64,000 bases of DNA from the NCBI GenBank assembly GCA_051861545.1, contig JBIMKP010000019.1, positions 14,641-78,640 of the forward strand, read 5' to 3'. Source of the stretch: CAISCU01 sp051861545. Its GTDB lineage: Bacteria > Bacteroidota > Bacteroidia > UKL13-3. A model generated the notes under the pieces. It made no database searches. It was not told where the DNA came from and was given only the letters and a program-made list of their open reading frames with translations. The position numbers were made by a program, and so were the translations under genes. Below are positions 55,718 to 64,000 of the stretch, piece by piece (position 1 is the stretch's first letter; each line of letters opens with the position of its first letter).

Positions 55718-56398
55718 TTAAATTTTAATCTGATAACTTAATCCATATATATGAAAGCGATTGATTTCTTTAGAAAAATCTAATTCTCTTTGCATGGTAT
55801 AAAAGAGTTCTATTCCCGAATTTCTACTTAGTTTGTATTCTAGTCCAAATGATGTTCTAAACCTATCTAAACCTTCATCCTCAAATGGTTTTAAAGTGTA
55901 ATTTAGTTCACCAGAAGTATAAAATTGAATCCGTTTATTTAGTTCATACTTTACAGTAAGCTTATTTCTATTGGTCCAAATAGCTTGTTTGCCATCTTCA
56001 CTACTATAAATATCTCTATAAAAACATTGCCATCTGTTTTTTACAGAAAATGACCATGGACCAAAATTCTTTTTTAATACAAATGACAAATTGTATTGAT
56101 GTCTCATGCTAAAAGATTCATCTGGTTGTTGACGATGTATTAATTTATAATCAACTTGTACATGTAAAAACTTTAGTACCTTATAATCCAATCCTATGTC
56201 TTGATAACCCATTCGATATCTGCTAATGTTTCTATCGTAACGAGCCTGGTTAGCAAATAAAAGATTAACTCTACTACTTACCTTTTTTTCTATTTTCAAA
56301 CCTAGCCATACAGAAGCATCCTCAACAATTTCGTCTTGTGCATGTAGGCTTACAAAGAAGTTAAAAACAAAAATTAAACTTAAAACAAACCCTCTCAT
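55718..56398 (-). CDS. DUF2490-like outer-membrane beta-barrel protein
   Basis: 226 residues. The signal peptide is about 1-20 (ends SLHAQ). The rest is short amphipathic strands with the start DASVWLGLKIEKKVSSRVNL and DIGLDYKVLKFLHVQVDYKL, ending YGLSYQIKI. This matches small barrels of the DUF2490 type. Its ATG follows the DUF4956 stop after one base, so it is firmly part of the CotH/VTC operon. It could be the outer-membrane component of that system. Confidence 0.72.
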   Translation of the reverse strand: MRGFVLSLIFVFNFFVSLHAQDEIVEDASVWLGLKIEKKVSSRVNLLFANQARYDRNISRYRMGYQDIGLDYKVLKFLHVQVDYKLIHRQQPDESFSMRHQYNLSFVLKKNFGPWSFSVKNRWQCFYRDIYSSEDGKQAIWTNRNKLTVKYELNKRIQFYTSGELNYTLKPFEDEGLDRFRTSFGLEYKLSRNSGIELFYTMQRELDFSKEINRFHIYGLSYQIKI

Positions 56399-56399
56399 C

Positions 56400-57059
56400 T
56401 TATTCTCCTTCGAAATAAAAAACCTTAACTACAGCAGCATCTTTAAGAAAATCAATCTTGGTTACAACAGCTCTATTAATTGGCAAACCAGTTCTTTCTT
56501 TTAAATCATTTAACAAGTCGTTGTATCTATCTGCTTTTATAAGTTCAATCTTTTCATACAAAATAGATTTTGATATTTCCCTTTTAAAAAACAAATTACT
56601 TTCCAACAAATAAGTAATAAGTATTAAAATAGAATTTACCACTATGATGAACATGTTTTCATAAAAATCATCGGCATCTTTAATTTTAGTAATTGCTGAA
56701 ATTAAACCCATTGCAATCACCAAAAACAAATAAGTCATATCCTTAATACTGATGCCCTCTGTTCGATAACGTAACATACTGAATACTGCAAACAAGCCAA
56801 AAGCAGCACCCATACTCAATTCTACCTTGTTAAGTAAATAACAAATAAAGAAGATGACAATATTGAAAATTAAATAAGTAAAAAGAAGTTCATTGTTCTT
56901 ATAAATTCTATAATAGATTAATCTAATAAGTACAAAAACACTTGCAAAATCTATAATTAATCTCAAACCAATTTTGCCCGAAAGTTTTAATAAAGCATCA
57001 AGTCCTGTTTTAGTAACAGTTTCATCAACAGGAACCTGAAGGAAAATATCAGTTAGCAT
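56400..57059 (-). CDS. DUF4956 membrane protein
   Basis: 219 residues with about four hydrophobic segments (about 33-50, 58-74, 78-120, 128-148) and the family-typical motif FGLFAVFSMLRYRTEGISIKD. A soluble C-terminal part (about 150-219) follows. DUF4956 proteins are regularly encoded beside VTC-domain polymerases and CotH kinases. A role as the membrane partner of the VTC enzyme is inferred. Its first 11 bases overlap the end of the VTC gene. Confidence 0.88.
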   Translation of the reverse strand: MLTDIFLQVPVDETVTKTGLDALLKLSGKIGLRLIIDFASVFVLIRLIYYRIYKNNELLFTYLIFNIVIFFICYLLNKVELSMGAAFGLFAVFSMLRYRTEGISIKDMTYLFLVIAMGLISAITKIKDADDFYENMFIIVVNSILILITYLLESNLFFKREISKSILYEKIELIKADRYNDLLNDLKERTGLPINRAVVTKIDFLKDAAVVKVFYFEGE

Positions 57060-57801
57060 ATATATATTGTTTTAATTGACTAAGTCGTTGTTTAAAATTA
57101 TTTTTTTTAGCATCGGCATACGTATTTCCAATTCCCATGCAGTATTTACTTAATGAGCCTTCTTTTATTTTAAGACCTTTCATTATATTTAAAAAGGGGG
57201 AATCTTTTCGATATTCTTGTTTCAATTCAGCAATTACTAATCCGTTAAAACCAGTTCGTTCACTTCCTTTGATAAATTCTAAACCAGTATCAATGGTTAA
57301 TCTTTCTGGTTTGTTTTTGTTAACTAAAGTTATTCTACCATAATTAATCCATAATACAGGCTTTAAATCTTTAACAGAAAAAGGTGTATGTTTTGAAAGA
57401 AATTTTGGCTTAGAACCAGTGCTTAACTCTTCGCTTATTTCTTCCTGAATCCTATTTTTTAAAGTACGGCCTTTGTTGTTCTTAAATTTTATTTCAAAGA
57501 ATGATGTACCACTTTCCACATAATTCCTTTGTCTGATTTTATATCGATTCAATCTTCCATTGTGGTGCTGTGTATATAAATCTAAATTGTTGGTATCAAA
57601 ATATAATGACTCATATCTACTCATTCTTTTGCCTTCAACCTCAAGAACTTTGTAATCGTTTTTTAATTCATTTAACACAAATTCGAGTTGAGTTAAATGA
57701 AATGCAAATTTGGTTTCAGTTCTATTCATTAACTTAACTGCATCCATTTCTGAAAGCGAAGTTGAATCGAATGTTTTTAAGATATTTAAGATATCAATCA
57801 A
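57049..57801 (-). CDS. VTC-domain polyphosphate polymerase
   Basis: 250 residues. VTC domain signatures include LMNRTETKFAF, RYESLYFDTNNLDLYTQHHN, KIRQRNY, FEIKFKNNKGRTLKNR and a C-terminal AELKQEY with SKYCMG. The basic tunnel residues expected for a nucleotide-dependent polyphosphate polymerase are present. The start is set at a TTG (57801) overlapping the upstream stop, which gives the usual N-terminal helix; ATG 57747 is the alternative. No membrane helix is present, so it acts at the cytoplasmic face with DUF4956. It is embedded in the CotH operon. Confidence 0.9.
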   Translation of the reverse strand: MIDILNILKTFDSTSLSEMDAVKLMNRTETKFAFHLTQLEFVLNELKNDYKVLEVEGKRMSRYESLYFDTNNLDLYTQHHNGRLNRYKIRQRNYVESGTSFFEIKFKNNKGRTLKNRIQEEISEELSTGSKPKFLSKHTPFSVKDLKPVLWINYGRITLVNKNKPERLTIDTGLEFIKGSERTGFNGLVIAELKQEYRKDSPFLNIMKGLKIKEGSLSKYCMGIGNTYADAKKNNFKQRLSQLKQYIYAN

Positions 57802-58268
57802 AATGTATAGCTATATTTTTTTGTTGATTTAAGAACTCCAGCACCATCATAGGTTTTTCTTTCCAACTTTAAACCTTTTTTATCATAGGTATAAACATGG
57901 CGTTTTGTAAGTTTTAGATTTTCGTCGTAGAAAGCCTCTTCTATTTTTTCACCTAAAGAATTGTACTTGTTAATTCTTCTTTCTTTTAATTTTAAAGAAG
58001 AATCTAACTCATCTTCTTCAATAATATCTCCACTTTTATTGTACTTGTATTTATGAATAGTTTTAATCTGACCCTCTTTGTTATAATCCGTTAACTCAAT
58101 TAATTTACCATTTTTATCATAAACAGATTTTTCTTCAGGCAGCGATTTACCATCTTCTGTTTTTGTGACTAAAACCGTTTTGATATCATACTTTTTGATA
58201 TCCTTTTTACCTTGGGCAAAAATTTGACAAGTAGCAAAAAAGAATAAAATTGCGAATACAGTTCTCAT
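57798..58268 (-). CDS. Secreted YD-like repeat protein
   Basis: 156 residues with a signal peptide (about 1-19, ending IFAQ). Four to five short repeats follow of the form Y-(D/N)-K-x-G-x-(L/I)-x-E (KSVYDKNGKLIELTDYNKEG, YKYNKSGDIIEEDEL, YNSLGEKIEEAFYD, YDKKGLKLERKTYDGAG). These resemble RHS/YD repeats. Periplasmic or surface location. Its stop overlaps the VTC start. Role unknown. Confidence 0.68.
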   Translation of the reverse strand: MRTVFAILFFFATCQIFAQGKKDIKKYDIKTVLVTKTEDGKSLPEEKSVYDKNGKLIELTDYNKEGQIKTIHKYKYNKSGDIIEEDELDSSLKLKERRINKYNSLGEKIEEAFYDENLKLTKRHVYTYDKKGLKLERKTYDGAGVLKSTKKYSYTF

Positions 58269-58273
58269 AATAC

Positions 58274-58678
58274 TTATTTATAAATGGTGATTGTTCCTGC
58301 GTCTGTAGTATTATCTTCAGAAACAGTTAAATCTTTAATAATAGCAATATCACCAGAAGCAGATTGTAATGTTTTATCTTTAGAATAAACATAAATTTTA
58401 TAGTTACCTGCTCGTAGGTATTTAAATTCGAATTCCCCATTATAATTGGTACGAATTCTATCACCATAACTTACATCCGAACCATAAACAATATAAACCC
58501 ACTCATCCATAGCAACAAATTCAGCTTGTTTAACCGTAAATGTGGCATTCCATTGTTCGGCCTTAACACTTCCTTTAATTCTACCAGTTCCACCCTCTCC
58601 TTCTGGCTTTTTACATGAGCTTAAACTTAAAAGTGAAACAGAGATTAGTAAAAGAAAAAGTGACTTCATTTTATACAT
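58274..58678 (-). CDS. Lipoprotein with carboxypeptidase-regulatory-like fold
   Basis: 134 residues from ATG 58678 (58669 also possible). The lipoprotein signal has lipobox LSSC. The mature part has GTGRIKGSVKAEQWNATF and NYNGEFEFKYLRAGNYKIYV, the pattern of a small beta-sandwich of the CarboxypepD_reg class. It is probably anchored in the outer membrane. It is spaced 6 bp from CotH upstream and 5 bp from the YD-repeat gene downstream. Confidence 0.7.
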   Translation of the reverse strand: MYKMKSLFLLLISVSLLSLSSCKKPEGEGGTGRIKGSVKAEQWNATFTVKQAEFVAMDEWVYIVYGSDVSYGDRIRTNYNGEFEFKYLRAGNYKIYVYSKDKTLQSASGDIAIIKDLTVSEDNTTDAGTITIYK

Positions 58679-58684
58679 TATATT

Positions 58685-60976
58685 TTAGTTTATTATTATT
58701 TTAAATGATTTTGAGAGCTTATTCGAACTTGAAATTTTCAGTAAATATACACCTGAACTTAAATTTGAAATATCTATTTCTGAATTAAAATCATTCGAAT
58801 CATAACTTAATACTTCTTTTCCAAATAAAGAATAGATTCTAATTTGATTATTCTTCTCCTGCAAATTATCAATATGCAAAACATCATAAGCGGGATTTGG
58901 ATATATTTTCCAACTACTGTTATCTGCGTAATTATCGAGAGATGAAACACAGAAAAACTTATTTAAATCCATAAATGTTGCAGGATAAATCGACACAAAA
59001 TTAGTTGAGGCATCCGGACATCTTCCAAAAGAAATATCCTCTAATTGATTTACAAAATGTATACTATCAATAAGTTCTCCATTATAATTGCTTAAAAAAA
59101 CTTCATCAGCATTTGCAGAAAGTGTAAAGTTTGCATGTGCATATTTATTGGTGTTTGGCAAAGCATCAGCCCAAACAATTAAAAACTTACCTGCTTCTAT
59201 AATTGCATCTGGAGCAAAGGAATATTTATATGGGTTTTTAATATCATCACTTAAATATGAACCATACAAACTATACGATTCATTGGTTGGATTGTAGAGT
59301 TCAATCCAATCAGAATAAAGACCATATTCATTAATATCAGATTTATTATTATTTGCCAAAACCTCATTTATATAAACTTTTTGTTTAGAAAGTAAACTTG
59401 GTTGAACTCCTAAATAGTAGAATTCATGTTGAGCTCTAGCAGGAGAAAACACACCTGCATTGGCATTTTCTGCATAAATAAAATACTGAGTACTTAATGA
59501 AGTAACAGTAAATGAATTTCCAAAAATTCCATCGCCTGCAATTCCATCATTATGATTACCATCATCAAAAAGTTCAATTTCAGTAAACAAATCGCGAGTT
59601 GAATTTCGAAATGAAAAATAAACATTCGTTGCATTACTTAGCTCAACAGTCAATCCTAGTAATGAGTTTATACTTGGTTTATTATTACTAAACTGTATTT
59701 TAGAAACTATTGGAGCTACTGCTTTTAATTCAGTTGTCGATTTTAAATAAGCGGCTCTAGCTTCCATTAAAGTTTTTATTCCAGGTACTTGGTAAGAACC
59801 AAATGTAAAATTAGTTATGAGTGCACCCTCGAATTGAGAATTTGAAAAAAACTTATTGCTATCTGCTAAACTAGCTTCTCTTATGAGTGATTGACAATGA
59901 TCTGCTAAAGCACTATAAACACCTGAATCTACAGCTTCTACTAACATTGTTTTTAAATGAGCAATGTATTTTTTCTTCCATTTTTGATTAGAAAATAAGG
60001 TTTGAATAAGTGGCCAATCTGCATGACTTGAATGATATAGAGGATTTAATTGCTGCATGTTTGTAACAGACAAACTTCCCATTCCATTATTTGGACTTCC
60101 AGCAAATGGGAAAGCGCCAAAATTCATATTTACATCCCATACAATTGGATTAAAAATTTTGAATTGGTCTTGGTACAAATAATAATTCTGAGCAAAAACA
60201 CCAGTGTATGAATCAAGATTTACAAATAAATTATTGTATGCCAACATCCATAAAACTTTATCAATATCAAGAACTAAAGAAAGACTATCAGGATTATTAG
60301 AGATTGTATAACAAAGTTTTTTTAAATCATTCCAACCTGAAATTGATTTCAATTCGTAATATTTAAAATAAGCAGAAGAATCATCACCTAAATATTTCAA
60401 ATTACTTTTAACAGTTGGCCCAGGTGTAATAGAAGGATTTCCTTTAATAAAAGTGCCATCAGCGTTAAAAAAATTACGCTCGCAAAACTTATTGTTTATA
60501 CTTTCAGCACTTGAATACAATCCCAAATAAACATCATTCACATAAACTTTTGCAAATGCCGACTTTGGAGATTTCATATAATTGTTTAAGATTTTATAGG
60601 ATAAAACCTCTCTAATTAAAGAAGGATCGCCATAACCATTACTCAATTTGATATCTGTATAAGCCTTATGATTTTGTTCTTTAAAAGTATTTAACTCTAT
60701 GTGAAAAGGATTCTTTGCATTGGCAGAATCAAAGGAACTATTTCCTTTATATTTAATGCCTACACTGTCAAAAAGAATTCCATTTAGTTTAACGGAACCC
60801 ATTAAATAACTGCCAGTACCGAGTTTTGCTGTATCTAATTTATAATCCCAATTTTCTTCAAAAAAGTAGATTTCAATTTTCTGAATAGAATCGGCATTAT
60901 ACCAAGATTGAGCATTTCCACTTTCTGAGAGAAACAAACTTAGGATAAGTAATAATATGTTTAAAGCCTTTTTCAA
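58685..60976 (-). CDS. CotH-family kinase with lamin-tail domain and T9SS sorting domain
   Basis: 763 residues starting at a TTG just after the preceding stop; no ATG gives the signal peptide (about 1-23, SGNAQ). The CotH kinase-like domain covers about 75-400, with KYKGNSSF, YLGLYSSAESINNKFCERNF and the DFG-equivalent VWDVNMNFGAF. A lamin-tail domain lies at about 535-640 (YINEVLANNNKSD, DWIELYNPTN). The T9SS type A C-terminal domain covers about 690-763 (YPNPAYDVLHIDN). CotH of spore formers phosphorylates coat proteins. Here the enzyme would be displayed outside the cell. Confidence 0.88.
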   Translation of the reverse strand: MKKALNILLLILSLFLSESGNAQSWYNADSIQKIEIYFFEENWDYKLDTAKLGTGSYLMGSVKLNGILFDSVGIKYKGNSSFDSANAKNPFHIELNTFKEQNHKAYTDIKLSNGYGDPSLIREVLSYKILNNYMKSPKSAFAKVYVNDVYLGLYSSAESINNKFCERNFFNADGTFIKGNPSITPGPTVKSNLKYLGDDSSAYFKYYELKSISGWNDLKKLCYTISNNPDSLSLVLDIDKVLWMLAYNNLFVNLDSYTGVFAQNYYLYQDQFKIFNPIVWDVNMNFGAFPFAGSPNNGMGSLSVTNMQQLNPLYHSSHADWPLIQTLFSNQKWKKKYIAHLKTMLVEAVDSGVYSALADHCQSLIREASLADSNKFFSNSQFEGALITNFTFGSYQVPGIKTLMEARAAYLKSTTELKAVAPIVSKIQFSNNKPSINSLLGLTVELSNATNVYFSFRNSTRDLFTEIELFDDGNHNDGIAGDGIFGNSFTVTSLSTQYFIYAENANAGVFSPARAQHEFYYLGVQPSLLSKQKVYINEVLANNNKSDINEYGLYSDWIELYNPTNESYSLYGSYLSDDIKNPYKYSFAPDAIIEAGKFLIVWADALPNTNKYAHANFTLSANADEVFLSNYNGELIDSIHFVNQLEDISFGRCPDASTNFVSIYPATFMDLNKFFCVSSLDNYADNSSWKIYPNPAYDVLHIDNLQEKNNQIRIYSLFGKEVLSYDSNDFNSEIDISNLSSGVYLLKISSSNKLSKSFKIIIN

Positions 60977-60979
60977 TGG

Positions 60980-61993
60980 TTAGTACAACATTAGTTTTTT
61001 AGTTGAAACTTGATTTCCTGTTTGAATTTTAACAACATATATACCCTGACCTAAAAGCACACCATTTAAGTTTACACTTTCATTATTCATTATACTTTTG
61101 TTTAACATCAAGCTTCCATTAGCATCAAAAATACTTAGCTGAAATGAGCTTATTCCATTCATGCCTTTGATGGTAATTTCTTCCAAAGCTGGATTAGGGA
61201 AAATGGTGAAATTATTTAAGTTTTCTGCCATGTTTAAACCCGTCATGGCACAGAAATCGCAGTTAGAAAAACAATTTGAATCAAGTACAATATCTGTATT
61301 TAAAATAACTTGTCGTTTACCATTAACAGTGCAAGTTGCAGGCAGCTCTTCTACTTCTGATTCAGTATTCCCATTTACAAATAAATAATTAACTGTTGCT
61401 CCGCTATCGGCATAGGCTTGAAACTCATAAACATTTGATATAAAATTGTACATATAAGCACTTGAATAATTAAAATTATTAAAAGTACCAGCAACGTGTA
61501 CACCCTTTGAACTAACCGGGATTTGCCCTTTCATATCAACCTTTAATCGTACTAATTTTTTACCTTCTGGAGCATTTCCAGCAAACATCAATGGTCCAAT
61601 TAAAGTGGTATCATTTGCTAATGAATCTACATAAAACCATCTATTATCATTAAAATCATAACCCACCCTAGATTCCTCTGGAACAAATTCAACTTCATAA
61701 AACAAATCACCATTTACAAATTTGAACTCATACTTTCTACCTGCAGGAATATCAACAATTACACTAAATATTTTAGGATTGTTAGGATCAACTGTTAAAG
61801 CAGTAGTTGCCGAATTCCAATCTCCACCTTCATACCCTGCCAATGTTTGAAAATCACCAGAAATATGTAAACCATTTGGATTGATTATTTGGCCAGTCAT
61901 GTTTACACTAAATTTTACTTTTTTTGCTTCAACAGTATTCAATGCAATGGCCAAAATTGCAATTAGTAAAGCCAATTTGTTTTGAAATTTCAT
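60980..61993 (-). CDS. T9SS-secreted protein with two E-set/CBM-like domains
   Basis: 337 residues. The signal peptide is about 1-23. Two beta-sandwich domains follow: about 25-140 (FSVNMTGQIINPNGLHISGD, GRKYEFKFVNGDLFYEVEF) and about 145-250 (VDMKGQIPVSSKGVHVAGTF, VNYLFVNGN). Both resemble starch-binding/E-set modules that bind glycans. The T9SS type A C-terminal domain (FPNPALEEITIKG) covers about 262-337. It lies between the arylsulfotransferase-like gene and CotH, with gaps of 7 and 3 bp. Confidence 0.8.
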   Translation of the reverse strand: MKFQNKLALLIAILAIALNTVEAKKVKFSVNMTGQIINPNGLHISGDFQTLAGYEGGDWNSATTALTVDPNNPKIFSVIVDIPAGRKYEFKFVNGDLFYEVEFVPEESRVGYDFNDNRWFYVDSLANDTTLIGPLMFAGNAPEGKKLVRLKVDMKGQIPVSSKGVHVAGTFNNFNYSSAYMYNFISNVYEFQAYADSGATVNYLFVNGNTESEVEELPATCTVNGKRQVILNTDIVLDSNCFSNCDFCAMTGLNMAENLNNFTIFPNPALEEITIKGMNGISSFQLSIFDANGSLMLNKSIMNNESVNLNGVLLGQGIYVVKIQTGNQVSTKKLMLY

Positions 61994-62000
61994 AGTTTTA

Positions 62001-63683
62001 TTATTTACTGATGATTATTTTTTTAGTAACAGAAATTTTGTTTTCGGCACTTACATGTAAAAAGTAAATACCATTTGTTAGAGAAGATAAATCGATTTCT
62101 TTGGAATTAAAACCTTCGAAAACTAAATCTCCATTCATTGAAAATACAGAGGCATAAAAATCATTCAATCCATCAGAATCAATGGTAAACAAACCACTTG
62201 AAGGATTTGGATAAACTTTAAGCGCTTGTAATTGTAATTCTTCATTTAAAGAAGTAGCTGTTGAAGTATATTTATATGAATTAGAATATTTATTAAAACA
62301 AGCGGCTGCATCTTTAATTCTAACCAAATAAATTGCATCTTCTGTAGGTGTATAATTTTGGCTAGTAGCACCTTCAATTAAAACTCCATTTTTATACCAT
62401 TGGTAAGCAGAAGCAGTTGATGCTGTTAATGTTGTTGCATCTCTGGTGATAGTTGGTTGAGTTGGAGCTTCATTTTCAACATAACATTTTTCATATTTAA
62501 ATGCTTGAGAAGTTGAACCACCCATTGTTTTCGACCATAAAGTTGTGCCATTGGGATTGATTTCATATACAACACCTGAAAGGGCCAAACAAACTAGCAT
62601 ATTTCCATTGGGCAATTGTTGTGAATTACCCATATTACTTGTATAACCTGTTGAAGAATGTCTTTCTGTATAAGTTGATGGAGCAAAAGCCTGCCCTGCT
62701 GTTCTATCAAAATTATATCCATTTTGTGGAAGGATAATTTGGTCTACAGAAGATTTAGTTGCAGAAGCACCTTTGTTGTTAAAACCAACCAAACGACCTG
62801 CATTTGGAACACCTTCAGGAATCCAATGTGCATCATGAGTAACATTTAAAATTGTAGTACCACTTGCACCATAAGCAGCAGGATTTCCCCAACGAAATAA
62901 AATATCACCACCCTTTCCTGAAAAACCACCTGAATGACTCGCGGCTTCTTCTGATGTAGTGCTATGATCGATAATGTACCATTCATTTAGGTTATGTGAA
63001 CTAACAGCAATCTGGTCGGTAATAGGATTATAATCGATTCCATTCATGTGAATCCAATCTTTCTTCGAATTATAATTTATATTCAATAATTCAGGATGAT
63101 CTAAAGCCGCTGCATAATAATTAGGTTTACTAGCATCTGTGGTTTGAAGGATATGATCCCAAACACGCCATTTCCAAACAACTTCTCCTGTTGTTGCGCC
63201 AGTTTGTTTAATTTCAGCAACATGTTCCGACCATACTTCTCCGTTAAAAGTACCACCATTAGCACTAACATCAGCAGCAGTATGTCTTTCATAAGCTATA
63301 AGCAATACATTACCATTTGGCATTACATGAAAGTCGTGATGAGAGCAATAATCTGTTGTTGAATAAGTATAATTCCAAACAATATTTCCAGCCCAATCCA
63401 TTTTAATAATTTGACCACAAATTGGTCCACCACTAAATGAAACACCCGATTTAGAAATGGTTTTGTATAGGTAACCACCAGGAGCTAAATAAGAAGAATA
63501 TCCTGTTTTATAACCAGCGTGTGACCAAGTTTTAAAAACGGTTCTATTGGTATCTAATAATGTAGTAGTGGTAGAATTTTGGGTACTATATAAAATATAA
63601 TCGCCCCATTGTTGAGCTTTAATAAAACTTGAACCCCAAACCATTTGGATTGCTAATAGAAGGATTAATCTTAAGCTTTTCAT
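62001..63683 (-). CDS. T9SS-secreted arylsulfotransferase-like beta-propeller protein
   Basis: 560 residues. The signal peptide is about 1-23. An ASST-type beta-propeller covers about 30-410 (GGPICGQIIKMDWAGNIVWN, HHDFHVMPNGNVLLIAYER, WIHMNGIDYNPITDQIAVSS, VTHDAHWIPEG). An Ig-like module (about 415-470, YQWYKNGVLIEGATSQNYTP) and a T9SS type A domain (YPNPSSGLFTIDSDG, about 488-560) follow. The family moves sulfate between phenolic compounds. Conserved His residues of the propeller are visible, but activity is not proved. First gene of the operon; an 11-bp inverted repeat lies 10-47 bp upstream. Confidence 0.85.
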   Translation of the reverse strand: MKSLRLILLLAIQMVWGSSFIKAQQWGDYILYSTQNSTTTTLLDTNRTVFKTWSHAGYKTGYSSYLAPGGYLYKTISKSGVSFSGGPICGQIIKMDWAGNIVWNYTYSTTDYCSHHDFHVMPNGNVLLIAYERHTAADVSANGGTFNGEVWSEHVAEIKQTGATTGEVVWKWRVWDHILQTTDASKPNYYAAALDHPELLNINYNSKKDWIHMNGIDYNPITDQIAVSSHNLNEWYIIDHSTTSEEAASHSGGFSGKGGDILFRWGNPAAYGASGTTILNVTHDAHWIPEGVPNAGRLVGFNNKGASATKSSVDQIILPQNGYNFDRTAGQAFAPSTYTERHSSTGYTSNMGNSQQLPNGNMLVCLALSGVVYEINPNGTTLWSKTMGGSTSQAFKYEKCYVENEAPTQPTITRDATTLTASTASAYQWYKNGVLIEGATSQNYTPTEDAIYLVRIKDAAACFNKYSNSYKYTSTATSLNEELQLQALKVYPNPSSGLFTIDSDGLNDFYASVFSMNGDLVFEGFNSKEIDLSSLTNGIYFLHVSAENKISVTKKIIISK

Positions 63684-63692
63684 ATTCGTTAA

Positions 63693-63730
63693 TTTTTATC
63701 AATGTTAAGCTAATGTTAAATTGATAAAAA
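63693..63730. promoter_or_regulatory. Inverted repeat upstream of the CotH/VTC operon
   Basis: TTTTTATCAAT (63693-63703) and ATTGATAAAAA (63720-63730) form a perfect 11-bp inverted repeat with a 16-bp centre, ending 10 bp before the ATG of the first gene (63683). It could be an operator or a 5' UTR hairpin. A weak -7-like TACTTTTT lies just upstream on the minus strand. The remaining gene-free stretch to 63925 shows nothing recognisable. Confidence 0.45.
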
Positions 63731-63925
63731 GTAATAGAGGCAAAATTTAAATTTATTGAGGTTAATCAATATTTGTCAAAAAACTGTAATCATCAAAGAC
63801 AAGCTAAAAGAGCTGTAAAAACTGATTTCTTACAAGACTATGACTTAAAATAATAGAATAAGCCAAGAAGAAAAAATGAGCAAATTCAATGTAATTTTAT
63901 AACAAAATTTATAAGTATTATAACA

Positions 63926-64000
63926 CTAGCGTTGCGTTGTTTTTAGTTTGAGTTCTCTGAAACCCTTGACAGTCCATTGATACAGCCATTTTGTGGGTGA
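63926..64000 (-). CDS. Possible C-terminus of a gene entering from the right
   Basis: The minus strand is open from the window edge to a TAG at 63926-63928, giving about 24 residues with a protein-like, basic tail (TKWLYQWTVKGFRELKLKT). There is too little to assign a family. Open frames of this length also occur by chance. Confidence 0.3.
   Translation of the reverse strand, partial: SPTKWLYQWTVKGFRELKLKTTQR

Overview
The window is AT-rich chromosomal DNA from a member of the Bacteroidota. Several things support this: four secreted proteins end in type IX secretion (T9SS) C-terminal domains, a SprE/PorW-like T9SS lipoprotein is present, there is a FecI/FecR pair with an STN domain, the TonB receptor has a carboxypeptidase-regulatory-like N-terminus, and Shine-Dalgarno sequences are weak with several TTG/GTG starts. 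The closest order cannot be fixed by eye. No rRNA, tRNA, CRISPR array, prophage or complete insertion sequence was seen.

Layout. (1) 1-10.3 kb, all minus strand: an acetate/short-chain organic acid module. It holds acetyl-CoA synthetase (cut by the left edge), an ScfR/RamB-like regulator with a perfect palindrome upstream, a single-domain response regulator, a CrbS/CbrA-like transporter-histidine kinase fusion, a porin-MFS-small membrane protein operon, and an orphan InsA-like zinc-finger protein. (2) 10.4-17.4 kb: a cardiolipin-synthase-like PLD protein, a SUI1 protein, a TonB-dependent receptor, and a plus-strand YceI / outer-membrane barrel / YceI cluster. (3) 17.4-24 kb, minus: an amino acid permease, PBP1A and a SprE/PorW lipoprotein. 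(4) 24-31 kb, plus: an M23 peptidase and a bactofilin running into the ATP synthase operon (AtpZ, a membrane protein, atpB-E-F-H-A-G). The beta and epsilon genes (atpDC) are absent here. (5) 31.2-36.2 kb, plus: ECF sigma factor, FecR anti-sigma, an STN protein with LA_2272-type surface repeats, and three small genes. (6) 36.2-36.9 kb: a non-coding island with a hairpin repeat and a MITE-like element. (7) 36.9-41.5 kb: a 1529-residue DUF4011 helicase-endonuclease. (8) 41.8-48.2 kb: a 2142-residue T9SS adhesin-like protein, followed by an inverted-repeat-bounded element that carries a second copy of the hairpin repeat. (9) 48.8-55.1 kb: an SGNH hydrolase lipoprotein, a membrane protein, an arginyltransferase-like protein and a 1402-residue multi-PAS kinase. 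(10) 55.1-63.7 kb, minus: a compact operon of an arylsulfotransferase-like secreted protein, a secreted E-set protein, a CotH kinase, a lipoprotein, a YD-repeat protein, a VTC polyphosphate polymerase, a DUF4956 protein and a DUF2490 protein. A MORN/YwqK-type gene lies downstream.

The least familiar material is the two-copy hairpin repeat, whose two arms changed together (36311-36466 and 48436-48592), and the CotH/VTC/DUF4956/arylsulfotransferase operon, which looks like an envelope phosphate-transfer system coupled to T9SS secretion. Family names are recalled from protein patterns; no database search was run.
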